From Symsagittifera roscoffensis (Eukaryota; Xenacoelomorpha; Acoela; Convolutidae): a stretch of DNA of 60,000 bases. The translations under genes and the position numbers were made by a program. Location of the stretch: positions 6,810,193 to 6,870,192 of the forward strand of contig NC_087062.1 of the NCBI RefSeq assembly GCF_963678635.1, in the 5' to 3' direction. The notes under the pieces are model-generated. The model was not told where the DNA came from. It saw nothing but the letters and a program-made list of their open reading frames with translations, and did no database searches. Within the stretch, counting starts at the first letter, position 1, and each line of letters begins with the position of its first letter. This document shows, piece by piece, positions 9,691 through 21,641 of this stretch.

Positions 9691-9790
9691 ATGAATTCAA
9701 CCACTGAATTATGGTTTCAATCAATTTATGAATTCAATCGCAGAATTGATTCAATCACTGAATTTTATAAGCGGAGGTTGGATCCAATTA
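9690..9790 (+). repeat. Short degenerate tandem repeat, unit like gattcaatcactgaatt
   Basis: About five imperfect copies of a 17-20 base word built on gaattcaat...ctgaatt lie at the junction between the two LINE-derived copies. This may be the 3' tail of copy 1. Confidence 0.5.
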
Positions 9791-9799
9791 TTGAATATT

Positions 9800-10670
9800 T
9801 TAGAACGTTTGACAATAATCGAACCAAAAACTTGTCTCGAATTTATTTTTTGGTCAAGCACTGTTGTGTGCTCGACTTGGAAAAACAAAATGGTAAGTGA
9901 GCACCTGAACCCTGCTGGGAACGCTACACAAGAAAGCAGAAAATCGACAATTTGTTCCTCCAAATGAACCCCTGCTGTATGGCGTAACGAAGAGTTTTTA
10001 AACGCTAGTAATAACTCCTAAAACTCTGGGAATCTTACCTTGACAATTGCTATCAGTACATGGAAGCAAACTCATTTAAGACCAAGTTTTAACTGGTATC
10101 TTTTAGAGTATCTCAGGGATCTATCCTTGGTCCACTTTTGTTCATAGTTTGCTTTAAAAATCTTCAAATAGTCCCGAGAAACGCAGGATTAATTTTGTAT
10201 GCTGAGGACTCTGTTCTGAAATCCACAAACAACAAAGACTATATTGCACTCGCACATCATTTGGCTTTGCTTGAAATAAATGATTCGTTAGAAAAAATCA
10301 AATTTAAATAAAATGTCAAAAAACCAAGACCATGGACCTTTGTCAGACCCAAGAAGCAAAAAAGACCCTCTAAACACTTTTTAAATGACAGCCAAATAGA
10401 CGATGTAGAATAAGTTAAATATCTTTGACTTCTTCTCGACTTTAAATTGAGTTTTCATAATTAGACGAAAAATAAATTTCTGCAGTTTTGATGTTGGTTT
10501 TTTAATTAAGGACAGCAAATTATATTAGCGTTTAAACCAATCATCCAATCTGAAATTTTAGTTTATGCGAACACCGACAAAGCCAAATTGTTAGAACGGG
10601 AAGGAAAAATCAGAGGGCTAAGTATAATAATTATTTATAAACGCAGGATGAGTTCAATCACTGAAATAAT
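9800..10670 (+). pseudogene. Decayed non-LTR retrotransposon reverse transcriptase, copy 2
   Basis: This segment repeats the previous copy at the nucleotide level, for example cactgttgtgtgctcgactt, aatcttaccttgac and gctttgcttgaa. The catalytic motif has changed from YADD to YAED (near 10200), and further stops are present. The two copies are probably a tandem duplication or two insertions of the same LINE subfamily. Confidence 0.65.
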
Positions 10671-13480
10671 GCAAGAAAAAAATACATACCACGAGAGAAT
10701 GTTTTGCGTTTGAGATTTTGAATTTAACCAGGAAAATTATTCAAAAAGAGCACCAAATTGATCCATTTAGATTTTCCATTACTGAACAAGAGTTGAACGT
10801 AATATTTTCAAAGAGAAAACCAAATCAACAATTAACTATAGTCAGAATCAAACTCAGCAGGGGGTCAATTACACATTAAGTTCGAACAATGCTTATTTTA
10901 TTTTTTTTCCATTTATGTCAGTTTTTTGAAAGGGGCTTCTCGGTTTCAATTGAATATTTTTAATCATAAATGTTTGGATTATTACTTTCTAAGAAACGCA
11001 ATTTTAACGGGCATGCTTTGAGACATTTTTGCTGTTTATGTAGAATTTGTTTTTGTTAGTTTCTAGGTTATGGGTAGAAATGACTACTCAAAAAAACAAA
11101 ACCTAAAATTAGTGTTTTTGAAGAGAAGGGTTGAAAGGCTTTACGTTTTATGAGACACCTAAAACGGACCGTGCGGTCTTGATGGTGTTCTCCAAACGAT
11201 TCTAATTTGGGTTTGTAATTTTTTTTTATAAATAACTCAGTAACTAGATATCGTTTGGAAACAATTTATTATTATTAAAAACCGAATTATGCTTGAAATT
11301 ACCCAATTAGCTGAAGTCCAATTTTAAAAAGAATTCAGTTTATGAAAACGAAGGCTTTTTTGTTTGATGAAACCAAAATACGGACTCTTTGGGGTATTTT
11401 AAATGTTGGTGTTTCTTAACTAACTTTTTAAAACTACTCGTTACCCCCTGAAGACAATACTTACAATACTTAATATTTGTTTTCACCACCGCCTCAAACT
11501 GGTTTCCCCTTTTTGAAAAACATGAAAAGCGTTAAACTCCCCCCCCCCCCCCCACAGCCAGACGTAATCCTGAAATATATGGTAAAAACCGCTCGGATTG
11601 AGGTTCCGACTGAATTTCTTTCCTTGAAAGAGTTAGAGTCATTAAAACCCTTTTTCTCAGTTTTCGGCTCTTTTTCCCACCTTACTCGAGCATCATGTTT
11701 TTGTTGCTACAAATTGTTTTGTCAAAATAACTTCAGTATATGTATATAGTATGTTTTTTTATGGTCTAATTAGTCTACATGTCAATTTCCATAACAATCG
11801 GACAATGAAACCAAAAGTTTAAAAGTAAATTTTTGTTGGTGGGGGAGGGGAGTACAATTTCTCCACCCCTAGTAAAATTGGCAAAAAAAATGCTGAAAAA
11901 AATTATGCTTTTTTGCTTGCCCACATTTTTATCCCACACTTTTACAAAATGTTAAAGTTTTTTTCTGTTCACTTTGTCCAAAAAACGCACGCTGAGTAAT
12001 TAAGGCAACGACCATAATTTGATGCTGATTTGAGATGGGGAAAATTTTTTCCATTTTAGTCTCCCAGCCTAGTATCGAAAAAAAGGTTTGACAAGTTTTC
12101 AAATGAATTTTCAACAACCGCTATGTACAAAATCATAAGCGTAGTCATATAAAAAAATTTTTGTTAATACTGATTTAAGCGTTGGATAGAGTGGGGAATT
12201 TTGTATGATCAAATATACATAAAATCATGCTGTTTCATTGTTGCTGTGTGTTAATTTATTAATTTATTTACTGATCGACTAAAATTTACTGGCGGAGGAG
12301 AGCTAAAAAAGATAAAAACCCGAAAAAAGCCACAAACTATTCATACGAAATTTGCATTGAAGAAACTTAAAAATCTGTACACTTGTTCACGCTTAGAACA
12401 ACACAGTTTAGAACATCAACGTTTTTTCACAATTTAGGGCATTAGAAGTCAATTGATATACTTCAATCAATTCAGTTTATTAACAGGGTAACTTGAAAAA
12501 AGTCCAGATAGAAAAAACTCATGATAAAAAGGTTTAATAGTTTTGCTCAAAAAATCCGATTATTTTACGCTTCATGCTAATCTCTTGGTTATTTTCGAGC
12601 TCTTTTTTAAAAAGAGTTTTAATAGTAAAAGTTCTCCCCACCTGCAAACATTTACTGTTAAAATTTTGATCGCATTGTAGTTACAAAATCGGCAAGCGGG
12701 CTAATTAGGCTATGACAAACAGATTTGATCTTCAAATTTAACCTTGTAAAACTCACATTACGCCATAAAATTGATGCATTTGTGAGGTGATGGGAAATAA
12801 AGAGCCGATTTTGGGCCAATGAACTTTATGCTTCAACATTGCCAAAAGTTAAGCAGAATCTTCCGAATATTTCAACTTTCTCTTTCGACAATCAAACTTT
12901 TTCAAACTTGCTGCGTTTTCCACAATCTGTCCAAAAATTCTTTTTTTTGGAGGTGGACCGAACTGAAGAAAGGCTATTTAGAGATGTAGAAAGGGACCCA
13001 CACCACAGCTTGACTTTCTTCTAAAAAAAGTTTATTCACGGATCATTTATACTCACAGCCAGTTAAATTTCAGCCTGTTCAAAATACAGTTTCGAAAAGG
13101 ATAGTAAATCTCTGCTCGATTTCAACTTGAGTTCCGAAATGTCAAAAGATTCCTACTATAATGAGGTATTTTAGAAACAATGATAAAGCATTTGAAAATT
13201 TTTCGAACAATTTGAACAATTTTGGTTGGTTTTGGTGAGCCGGAAAACATTCTATGCAAAAATCGGAATTATCGGATATTTTTCAGAAAGATTGCAATGG
13301 TTCGGTCTTCACATGGATATTTTTCGTCTCAAAATTCCGCCTCAAATACTACAAAATGGCTGTAAAAATTTCAAGCTGGATAAAGATTTTACAAAAAGTC
13401 AAACTTGCTTGAAGATCAAATGTGCATGAAATCATTTCAATTAATTCCTTTTTGTGAGTCGGAGCTTTCATTCTCCTTTT
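10671..13480. other. Gene-free AT-rich stretch
   Basis: No gene is recognisable. The stretch contains a run of 15 C at 11539-11553, pieces of the CCACCT-ended repeat family (about 11640-12060), and the fuller copy listed at 12620-12808. The short ORFs have no similarity that I recognise. Confidence 0.5.
12620..12808 (+). repeat. Dispersed repeat of the CCACCT/AGGTGG-ended family, copy 2
   Basis: It starts near ctccccacctgcaaa and ends gaggtgatgggaaataaagagcc, which look like imperfect terminal inverted repeats. The interior matches copy 1. The reverse complement of its right end (catcaattttatgg, gttttacaaggttaa) recurs at about 6850-6890. Confidence 0.5.
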
Positions 13481-13489
13481 TAAGTCTTG

Positions 13490-13814
13490 GATCCTGGGAA
13501 ATTTTCTGCAAGTCGTAGAGCTAATATTAAAGGCTGTTACGCCTGCTTATGGATAGTTGGTATGTTTCCAATAATCGCTACGACAAAAAAGTCCGTTTTA
13601 GTTAATGATTTGATGGTGGGTCTAGGTACTTTGCAAAGTGGTGGAACTTTTAATCTCCCAAGTTTTTCTGCGAGTTGCAAAAATACTGGTAAAAGCTTTC
13701 AGGTCTATGGATAGCTTGTTTGTTTCCATTGGATTTTAGATTTGGTTTTAAGAACGCAAGGTGGCGCATTTTTTGATCTTGCAGAGTTTTTATTGAGGAG
13801 TGTTACGTCTATGG
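13490..13814 (+). repeat. Left part of the 150-bp satellite array
   Basis: About two units of the satellite that continues at 27583-29850 are present here. Shared words include tctgcaagtcg, gttacg(cc/tc)tg, tatggatag, gtttccaa and gcaaggtggcgcattttttgatcttgc. The array is interrupted at about 13814 by the LTR element. Confidence 0.75.
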
Positions 13815-14260
13815 CACCCCAAAAGTGGTGTCATTAACAGTCATGATATTTTCAATGATCATTCCATGCTAGATTTAGTTGCTTAATTTAAGTTATTAAA
13901 GTTATGAGACCAAATGAATTATTGTTTACTGAGGGAGGTTATTAGAGAGATACAAAACAGTCGGGAGTGAAAATAATAAAGCTCCATACTGACCTAAGTT
14001 TATTCTCTGAGTCAAGACGAGGACAGGCTGAAGTCACAGTCGGGCCCTCGCATCCATACATGAAGATACTGCTAGATCAAAGTGCAATTAAACACATGAA
14101 TCATCTGTAAAAGGAAAGAGGCAAAGTGAGAATGTTACATGATGACAGTTTCCGGTCGACAATGACAGTTCTCACCCACTCCAGCAAGACGACGACATTC
14201 TGACGACGAGCTGAAACATAGATCAAGCGCAGCAACTGTGTCTACTCAGAGTTTCTACTT
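13815..14260 (+). repeat. Left LTR
   Basis: It matches the right repeat almost base for base over its 3' 230 bp, from tgaagatactgctagatcaa to tctactcagagtttctactt. Its 5' half is more diverged (aatggtgtcatta, catgatattttcaatgatc). Divergence between the two LTRs shows the insertion is old. Confidence 0.85.
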
Positions 14261-14618
14261 ATCCTATATACTACAAACTAACAGTCTTGGAAAACTCGAG
14301 AATATTCGTCTCCTCAAACTTGTAGCTTGAATAATTCAGAAAACTGTGCTGTAAATTTTGACTATTGTGCTATAGATTGGTGTGCGCTCAACTCAAAGTT
14401 AAATTTAGTTTAGAATCAATCATTTGATATCATTTATGATCGGAGGAGCGTAAATGCGGTAAACTAAAGCTGATTTACAACCAAGTAGCGTTGCGAAACC
14501 CTAACCAAGAAAGAATTAATATAACACTCGCAAAACATGGATCTGATCATTTTAAAAGCCTTAAATCTTTTGTGCATTTAAAAATCATTAAATCAGATTG
14601 AAATTTATCAAACTGTAA

Positions 14619-16372
14619 ATGGCACACGCTCAAGTCTCGGTTGAGCCTTACGGCGGAAATGATGCAGAAAATTTCGCGCAGTTCGACCAAGGCTTTAATG
14701 GATTCATTGGAGTTGCAGCGATACCAGCAGGCCAACATGCGAATTTCCTACAACTCCACTTGCGAGGCGACACACTACAAATTTATCAAAAGCTAGACGC
14801 CGCAACCCGAGCGAATGCAGCGAACAGCTTCGCAGCAATACGCGACCATTTCAGTAACCCACAACTTCAAGTCCATGTCTTGAAGCTCGAACAACTAAAA
14901 TTCGATGCGAGGAAAGATACACCCAAAAATTTTCTCGTAAGTTTACAAAAAAAGCACTCAGAGCTTATTCGACACCTGAAATAGCAGTTCCCGACCCAAT
15001 TGATCCAGCAGCTGCTGATGCCGTTTTAGAAGCAGTAAGGCATGCCATAGAAACAGCGCAGCGACAACAACGACTGCATTCAATTAGAGATAACCAAAAT
15101 GATCAAGTTCGACGACTTTTCATCAAGCCAATGCCAGGATGGCTTCGCAGAAAGCTCATGGAACGACCTGCAATCGAACCAGTTCAAGATCTCTGCACAT
15201 ATATCAGACAGCAAATGAAAATTCGTGATATGTGTCGAAAAGAAGATTATCCGGAAGATGGATTTAATGAACTCAGTAAAATAGTTTCTGATAACCTCAT
15301 CAAAGCACTATTTAAATTCACTGCAACACAAGAAGCAAGGGGGAAATAGATAATTGAAATGAAGACACAAATGAATGATCGAAATCGCCAATCGTTTTCG
15401 CATCGGGAGTGAAAAAAAACAATTCGAAGAAAAATACACCCAAAAATTTTCTCGTAGGTTTACAAAAAAAAGCACTCAGAGCTTATTCGACACCTGAAAT
15501 AGCGTTTCCTGACCCAATTGATCCAGCAGCAGCTGATGCCGTATTAGAAGCAGCAAGGCATGCCATAGAAACAGTGCAGCGACAACAACGACTGCATTCA
15601 ATTAGAGATAACCAAAACGAACAAGTTCGACGACTTTTCATTAAGCCAATGCCAGGGTGGCTTCACAGAAAGCTGATGGAAGCTTATGTCAGACAGCAAA
15701 CAATAATTCGTGATATGTGTCGAAAAGAAGATTATCCGGAAGATGGATTTAATGAGCTCAGTGAAATAGTTTCTGATAACCTCATCAATGCACTATTTAA
15801 ATTCACTGCAACACAAGAAGCAATTGGGAAACAGATAATTGAAATGAAGACACAAATGAATGATCAAAATTGCCAGGAAGCTTCGACATCGGTCCAACCA
15901 TCAACAAATCAGCAACAACAAAATCAGTTCGGATATAATTATTGTGGTTATCAACAAGGATATCGAGGAAACAGAGGTTTCCCGCCACAGCGAAAGCCAC
16001 ATCCGAACCAGTCAAATCGAGGAAACCAACCTTTCAGAGGACAATATCCTTAGCGAAATATTTTTAGATCCGGTTTTAGAGGAAGAGAGGACGGTTCCGA
16101 AACCCTTATTCAGCATAACAGGGGAACCAACAGTATTTGAACCAACCACCAATCGCTTACCAGAACCAACAACAATGGAACCAACAACCCTTCCCTGATC
16201 AAAACTACCAATTTCCTCAACAAAATACCTATCAGCCACAGCAAGCTGAAAACCAACAATCCATGACTGTTGAAGTGCAAAACCCAAATACCCCTTATAT
16301 GCCAGTAATCCAAGCGACGCGTGTTTTCTGCGAAACATGAGGTTACCTTAATCATATGGCCAGTCAATGCCA
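14619..16372 (+). pseudogene. gag-like region of the LTR element, with internal duplication and zinc-knuckle remnant
   Basis: The reading starts MAHAQVSVEPYGGNDAENFA and continues as a capsid-like helical protein (QHANFLQLHLRGDTLQIYQK). A segment of about 450-475 bp beginning atacacccaaaaattttctcg occurs twice, at 14917-15391 and 15432-15880, separated by unique sequence. A Gln/Asn-rich linker follows. At 16328-16372 the order Cys-x2-TGA-x4-His-x4-Cys looks like a CCHC zinc knuckle whose second Cys codon has become a stop. Several frame changes break the region. Gag packages the element's RNA in this family. Confidence 0.75.
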
Positions 16373-16682
16373 TATGCGTCAAAAACCCCAAGAAAAGCGA
16401 CATTCCAGCGCCAACCAAAAAACTTCTAATCCCACCGAGTCAAGAGTCAAGAATTGAAACCGAAATAAACGATTAAAACAGAATTGAACATAACAAAAAG
16501 GCAGCCAAAAACCGCAGAAGAAACAGGAATATAGAAAACCTAAACCCAAAACAGGAAAAATTTCATCCCAATAAAAAAAAACAAGGAAAACTAGCAAAAA
16601 AGTGTTACCTCAAGAAATCCTTGACTTATATGCAGTTATCCCGGAGTCCGACAAAACCCCTTCATATGTCTAATTGAATTTT

Positions 16683-16990
16683 GCACATGAAATTTATAGA
16701 CGTGCTCTAGTTGATACTGGAGCCTGTGCAAATGTAATATCCCAGAAAATTTTTAACGATCTTACCACCAATAAAGCATTATTTGAACGGATCCAGACCT
16801 AAAAATCAAAACTGAAATGAGTACGCGGACAATTCGTATCAATAGAAATTGAAGCGACAATAAACTTCCGGATTGCAGCAATGAGTTTTAGTGAAAACTT
16901 CCTTGTTCTACCTCCAGCAAACTCGATGATGTTTCTACAAAAATTACGACGTTCAAATTTGTCCGAACTACGATTTTCTGAAGTTTCCGA
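16683..16990 (+). pseudogene. Aspartic protease remnant of the LTR element
   Basis: The frame reads ...RRALVDTGACANVIS at about 16698-16743. DTGA is the active-site motif of retroviral-type aspartic proteases. A later piece, MSFSENFLVLPPANSMM at 16881, fits the downstream beta-strand region. At least one stop lies between them. Its role in the family is cleaving the polyprotein. Confidence 0.7.
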
Positions 16991-17599
16991 TTTTAACAGT
17001 TCAAATCAACAAAATCAAAAGAACGACTTCCAAGCGACAGAAAAACCGACGCTCCATAGACCCGTTATTCTTTCAAAGAAATACGTTATCCCCCAAAAAA
17101 CAAACAATACTTCTGGAATGTTTTACCAAATCAGATATCAAAAAAACTATCGGAACAGTCATCCCCAACTTCGAGATTGAAGATTATTTAAACGTAGTGC
17201 TGATGTTCTCAATCAACGAGATAACATCAGATAGTAAATTGTAAGTTCCCGCACTTAACATTACAGATCACCCGATTACATTCTTGCATTAGAGCAAGAT
17301 TGCAACATTCACAGTCCTTAAATCAACCGACATGCAACAAATTGTCCCGATTGTCTCACAAACATTAGCATTAATAAAAATGAGTAACCTAGACAATCTA
17401 AAATGTGAAATCAATCAGCTTATTCAATTGAATTAATCGGAAAACATGAGAGCAATCAAACCAGCTCCTGAATTTGAAAACTTTTGGTTTCCAACACCGG
17501 AATCATGTGAAAATCCAAACTTTCTTACACCAACTCAAACGCAAATTCATGATCGAGTTACCCATTTTAAAAGTCTTGAACTTTGTGAACCGAAACCGA

Positions 17600-18440
17600 A
17601 TGACACCAATTCAATTGGGAAAATTCCATATTGAAATATGATCAAAATTAAAAGTGCAATGTTTACTTGTCGAATACTCCCATATGTTTGCTTAACACCG
17701 ATTCGATGTCGGATATAACTCCGGGTTACAAATCAAACTTACACCGCAGCATCAACGACGACCTCGGTATACCCAAGATCCAGCCACACCAGTCCATCTG
17801 AGGAACGAATTAACAATCGAATTGGCTCTAATGCATTACTTTGGTCTAATAACAACGTTATCACAGTCAAAGTATAGTAGCCCGCTATTTTCTCACCGAA
17901 AACTATCAGGCATTCTTCGTATGCTTATTGATTTAAGAAGAATTAACCATTCGCTCAACATTGACTATTTAAATACGAGTTTTCCAATATCAAATACGAC
18001 AGATGCCTCAAATCACTCAGCCGGAAAGAATTGTTCACAGGCGTACCATTGTTTGCAAAAGGTGGATGACATATCAGTCCAACTTTTGGCATTTAGCTTT
18101 TCATCTCGAACTTATGCATACAAATGTCTAGCCCAAGGTCTAAACAAATCGGTAACAGGTGTTAGTTCATTCATCCGTCATTACCTAGACCCACGCTTAT
18201 CACCAGATTTGTGTAAACAATCCATGGACGATATAGGAGTGCAGTGCACTCATTTGATGAACTAATACCGACCCTGTCAAAAATTTTTGATTGTGTCAGA
18301 AAATCAGGATTAAAACTATCACCAGTAATATGTGAAATAGGCACGGACACAACGAAATTCTTAAAGTTCTTTAGGAACTATATACCGAGTCTTGGAGAAA
18401 AACTCCTGCCATTTTACAAACTGTTGAAAAGGATATAGAA
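17600..18440 (+). pseudogene. Reverse transcriptase remnant of the LTR element
   Basis: Pieces in order are YSSPLFSHRKLSGILRMLID and LRRINHSLNIDY (fingers), CSQAYHCLQK (around motif A), LAFSFSSRTYAYKCLAQGL (around motif B) and QSMDDIGV (motif C, Y/F replaced by S before MDD). In relatives an Asp just before CSQAYH is catalytic; here GKN runs straight into CSQAYH, so that Asp seems deleted. Upstream sequence to about 17180 is too broken to assign. The type is Ty3/gypsy, by order and motifs. Confidence 0.8.
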
Positions 18441-18539
18441 TTCAGAATCACCGATGAACATCGCAAGGCCCTTGATATTCTGTAACATGATCTTTTACAA
18501 GCAACAGCAATAACACTTAGCCTGCCAAAACCGGATCTA

Positions 18540-18990
18540 AAATATGTAATTTTCTGTGACGCAAGTTACCAGGGTACAGGATTTGTTCTCATGGTTGATG
18601 ATTATGTTAAAACTAAAAACAAAGGCAGCAATAAAACGGATGCACCAGTTTCTTTCGGATCACGACTTTTCACCGAACTGCAACTCAAGTTTTCAATATA
18701 TTACCAGGAATTCCTAGCCTTGTATTTTGCGTTAGATCACTTCGCTCAATTCATTTGGGGAGCATCAAAACCTGTCATTGTTCTGACGCACAATAGGAGC
18801 CTCACACAATTCTTTCAACAAAGTCGATACCATCGTCAATTTGGAATTTTCTAGACAGAGTCTAAGCATTTAAAATTGTCATAGCACATATACCCGGAAA
18901 AGCAAACCACGCAGCAGATTTACTGTCACGTATCGACTCAACGGCGAAATTTCGATTGAAAAAATTCAAAAAGTATTCCCAGAACCAAAT
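18540..18990 (+). pseudogene. RNase H remnant of the LTR element
   Basis: YVIFCDASYQGTGFVLM opens a Ty3-type RNase H. It is followed by APVSFGSRLFTELQLKFS, YYQEFLALYFALDHFAQFIWG and VLTHNRSLTQFF. The last motif is normally TDN; here the catalytic Asp codon has become His. The frame stops at 18854, and the typical spacer HIPGKANHAAD-like end continues in another frame at about 18885-18925. Confidence 0.85.
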
Positions 18991-19339
18991 ATAATGACGG
19001 ACGAGCTGCGCAAAAACTCGAACCTTTAGGCCTTCTTGTAACATATCAAAAAAAACAAGCCACGACTCAACATACAGATGATCTGAAACCGGACAGAAGC
19101 AAACCACTGGACGTAAGAGAAAAACAAAACAAAGATCTAGACATTAAATTAGTAGAGCAATGGATATTGAACAACGCAATACCCGATCTGAAAAAGCCAA
19201 TAAAAAACAGAAAAAATACGCCAAGCAGCTCCAACGATTATTTTTAACCAACGACATTCTTTCGAAATTTTTTTTGGTAACACCGGTGAAGACAAATACA
19301 ACCAGTACTGCCTATCAAAGCACTTGTGGCATGAAGTTG

Positions 19340-20280
19340 TTTACCGTTTGCAAATTTTACCAAAAGGTAGACATATTGGCATGGGAAGAACTTTAGAAGA
19401 GTTTGGGAAACAATTTTGCTCCCCAGGTTTCACAGAATTTTTCCTTCATATCATCAGAAATTTTCTTACTTGCCTGCAGCTGAGAAAATGTTCAAGTACC
19501 AAACTCCTACCTTGCAACCACTCTCATGATTACAATGATTCCCAGGCGATTTTATGCAAATAGATATAATTGGACCATTCCGATCGCCAGTGTACAAGTA
19601 TGCGCTAACAGGAATATATGTTTTCTTCAAATATCTTTTCGCAGTACTACTTACAAATGTGGGTGCCGATACAGTCGCACAGGATTTTAAGAAAATTGCC
19701 TTAATGCATAGCTATATTACAAAACGATTTCTATCGGATTTAGGAGCGACATTCACGTACAATTTAATGCACGAACTTACATTACTACTAAAAATCCAGA
19801 TCAATCATGCAACATTAAAATATCCACAGACTATTGGACTTATTGAAAGATCTCATGGAGCACTTAAAAAAATTTGAAACTAAACACAGACGACCAATGG
19901 TCCGATTGGCATAGATATGTCCCATTGGCAAGATTTATCCATAACAATTCCTGCTACTCATCAATCGGATGCAACCCTAGCACAATCTTCAACGGAGAAA
20001 GCCAATCAAACCATTAGTTTTTTGCTTTTCAACGAAGGCATTGGAAGCAGTTTCAGCAGAATCGGACTTTTTGGCTTCACTACAAGATGCAATGTTAGAG
20101 AAAACTAAAGAAACGAAACAGATTATCATTGATGCATACCATCGCTACAGAGTATATTACGACCAAAAAAGCAGAACCTCTAAAACTCCATTTGTTTTGT
20201 CTTCTACTAAACCAAAATTACGCAATCGGAATTTGGAACTAAAGCTACGCAAGTTTGGATACCACTTTATAGAGTAGAAA
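19340..20280 (+). pseudogene. Integrase remnant of the LTR element
   Basis: The retroviral-type integrase core is visible, with MQIDIIGPFRSPVYKYALTG (first Asp), FLSDLGATF (second Asp) and LIERSHGALK (Glu), in the D,D(35)E order. It then continues in a shifted frame with NTDDQWSDWHRYVPLARFIH. Upstream, an HHCC-like finger (RHIGMGRTLEEF..., NFLTCLQLRK) seems to have lost one Cys. Stops at 19878 and later break the gene. Integrase inserts the cDNA into chromosomes. Confidence 0.85.
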
Positions 20281-20521
20281 AACTTCTCACAAATTCAAAA
20301 TATTTGATCAGGAAACTGCAACAACCCACACTCAATGTGTTCATCCAATTCGACTAAAGCCAATTGCTCCGCGACAGACACCAGCAGATTTGGAGAGCAT
20401 CAACCCAGCAGAATTTATAAAAAATCCTTCATTGGGAAAATTTCGTGGTGAGCCAGGTTTCTTTGATGATTACTTATCTAGGCTATCGGAAGATGTTCAG
20501 CCATCTTGAACGGAAGCTCAT

Positions 20522-21129
20522 TTGTCAACTCAGCAACAAGCTAGAGTCCAATTATTGATATTACCAGGACCACCACCAGTGCTAGCAGCTCCAGCGAAAC
20601 CTCCACAACCGGTACTACCAGCACCATTGCCAATTGCAGCGCCAGCGATACCCATCATGGCCCCGAAACCAGCGGAGGTACCTGAAGGAGAGGCAGCGGA
20701 AGCCGTCGCAAACAGAACACGGAAGAACAATTTGATAACCACTTTCACAATCCAGTCCCACCATATGACACAAATGAGCCCGGCTCGCTTAATCTCGATC
20801 TACTTTCAAGAACCTGAGCAAGAGCCAACCGTAAATGGAAGACAACCAAGACGAGACGAGATAGAATTCATGCAAGTAAAGTACAATTTAAAACACGAGT
20901 GCAACGAAGAGAGATAAGACCACCACCATTGGTAGTTCGCAGATACAGTATGCGCAGGCTTGACGGACACGAAATAGCGCCAGCTATGTTTACATCACGA
21001 GAAAATGTTGCAGCCAAGAAAAAAGCGATTCAAGATATAATTGATGTGGCAAATGAAACTGCAGGAAAACCACGCGACGAAAAACAAAATATGATCAAAA
21101 CGAGCGTAAAACGAGCAAAACAGACATGA
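20522..21129 (+). pseudogene. Pro/Ala-rich extension downstream of integrase
   Basis: The frame at 20522-20917 starts with a Pro/Ala-rich stretch (PPVLAAPAKPPQPVLPAPLP) and then becomes basic and polar. A second frame, 20899-21129, reads RPPPLVVRRYSMRRLDG and onwards and looks like its continuation after a shift. I recognise no domain. By position it links integrase to the macrodomain and may be the C-terminal end of Pol or a separate reading frame. Confidence 0.4.
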
Positions 21130-21189
21130 TAAGGAAACCGACGCAGCAGAACGAACGGCGAAAATCCCGATAATGAACCAGGACCATCG

Positions 21190-21641
21190 ACATTAAATTC
21201 GATCGAAACGCCAAAAAACATTGTTACAGTAAGCGGAAACATACTCATATTCCCTAGCGCTATCACACACTGTGTATCAATGGATTTCAATATGGGAAAA
21301 GGATTAGCTTGCCAGATTTCAAATTGTTGCACAAACCTAAAAGCGTCACTGTTTTCAATCCAAAACCCTTAAGTTGGATCGTCAATTGCCTATTTGGAAC
21401 CAAACCGAAAGAACTACATCTATAACCTGATCACGAAGTCATTTTTTTTGAATATTCAACGTATTATCATCTATCAGTCAGCTTATGTCAACTAAGAACG
21501 CAACTTAAGCGCCACGGAAGTAAACAGGTCGTGTTACCCAAACTCGTCTGTGGACTCGACAAACTTAACTTCGATACAGTTTATCGAATGATTTCGGACA
21601 TTTTTCGAAAAACTGACATTACTGTGTACCTATACGTATAA
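21190..21641 (+). pseudogene. TARG1/OARD1-like macrodomain, frameshifted, inside the LTR element
   Basis: Three pieces in different frames line up with the macrodomain fold. The first is VTVSGNILIFPSAITHCVSM then DFNMGKGLA, the ADP-ribose-binding front. The second is VGSSIAYLEPNRKNYIYNLI then TK. The third is QVVLPKLVCGLDKLNFDTVY then RMISDIFRKTDITVY, ending at a stop at 21639. Known members hydrolyse or bind ADP-ribose on proteins; TARG1-type ones lack the classic extra helices. A stop near 21370 and a shift near 21450 disable it. Both LTRs enclose it, so it is probably an element-borne gene, though a captured host fragment is possible. Confidence 0.72.

Noticed and set aside
20530-20748. 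Minus-strand Gly/Ala-rich ORF
   Set aside because: Antisense shadow of the Pro/Ala-rich extension after integrase.
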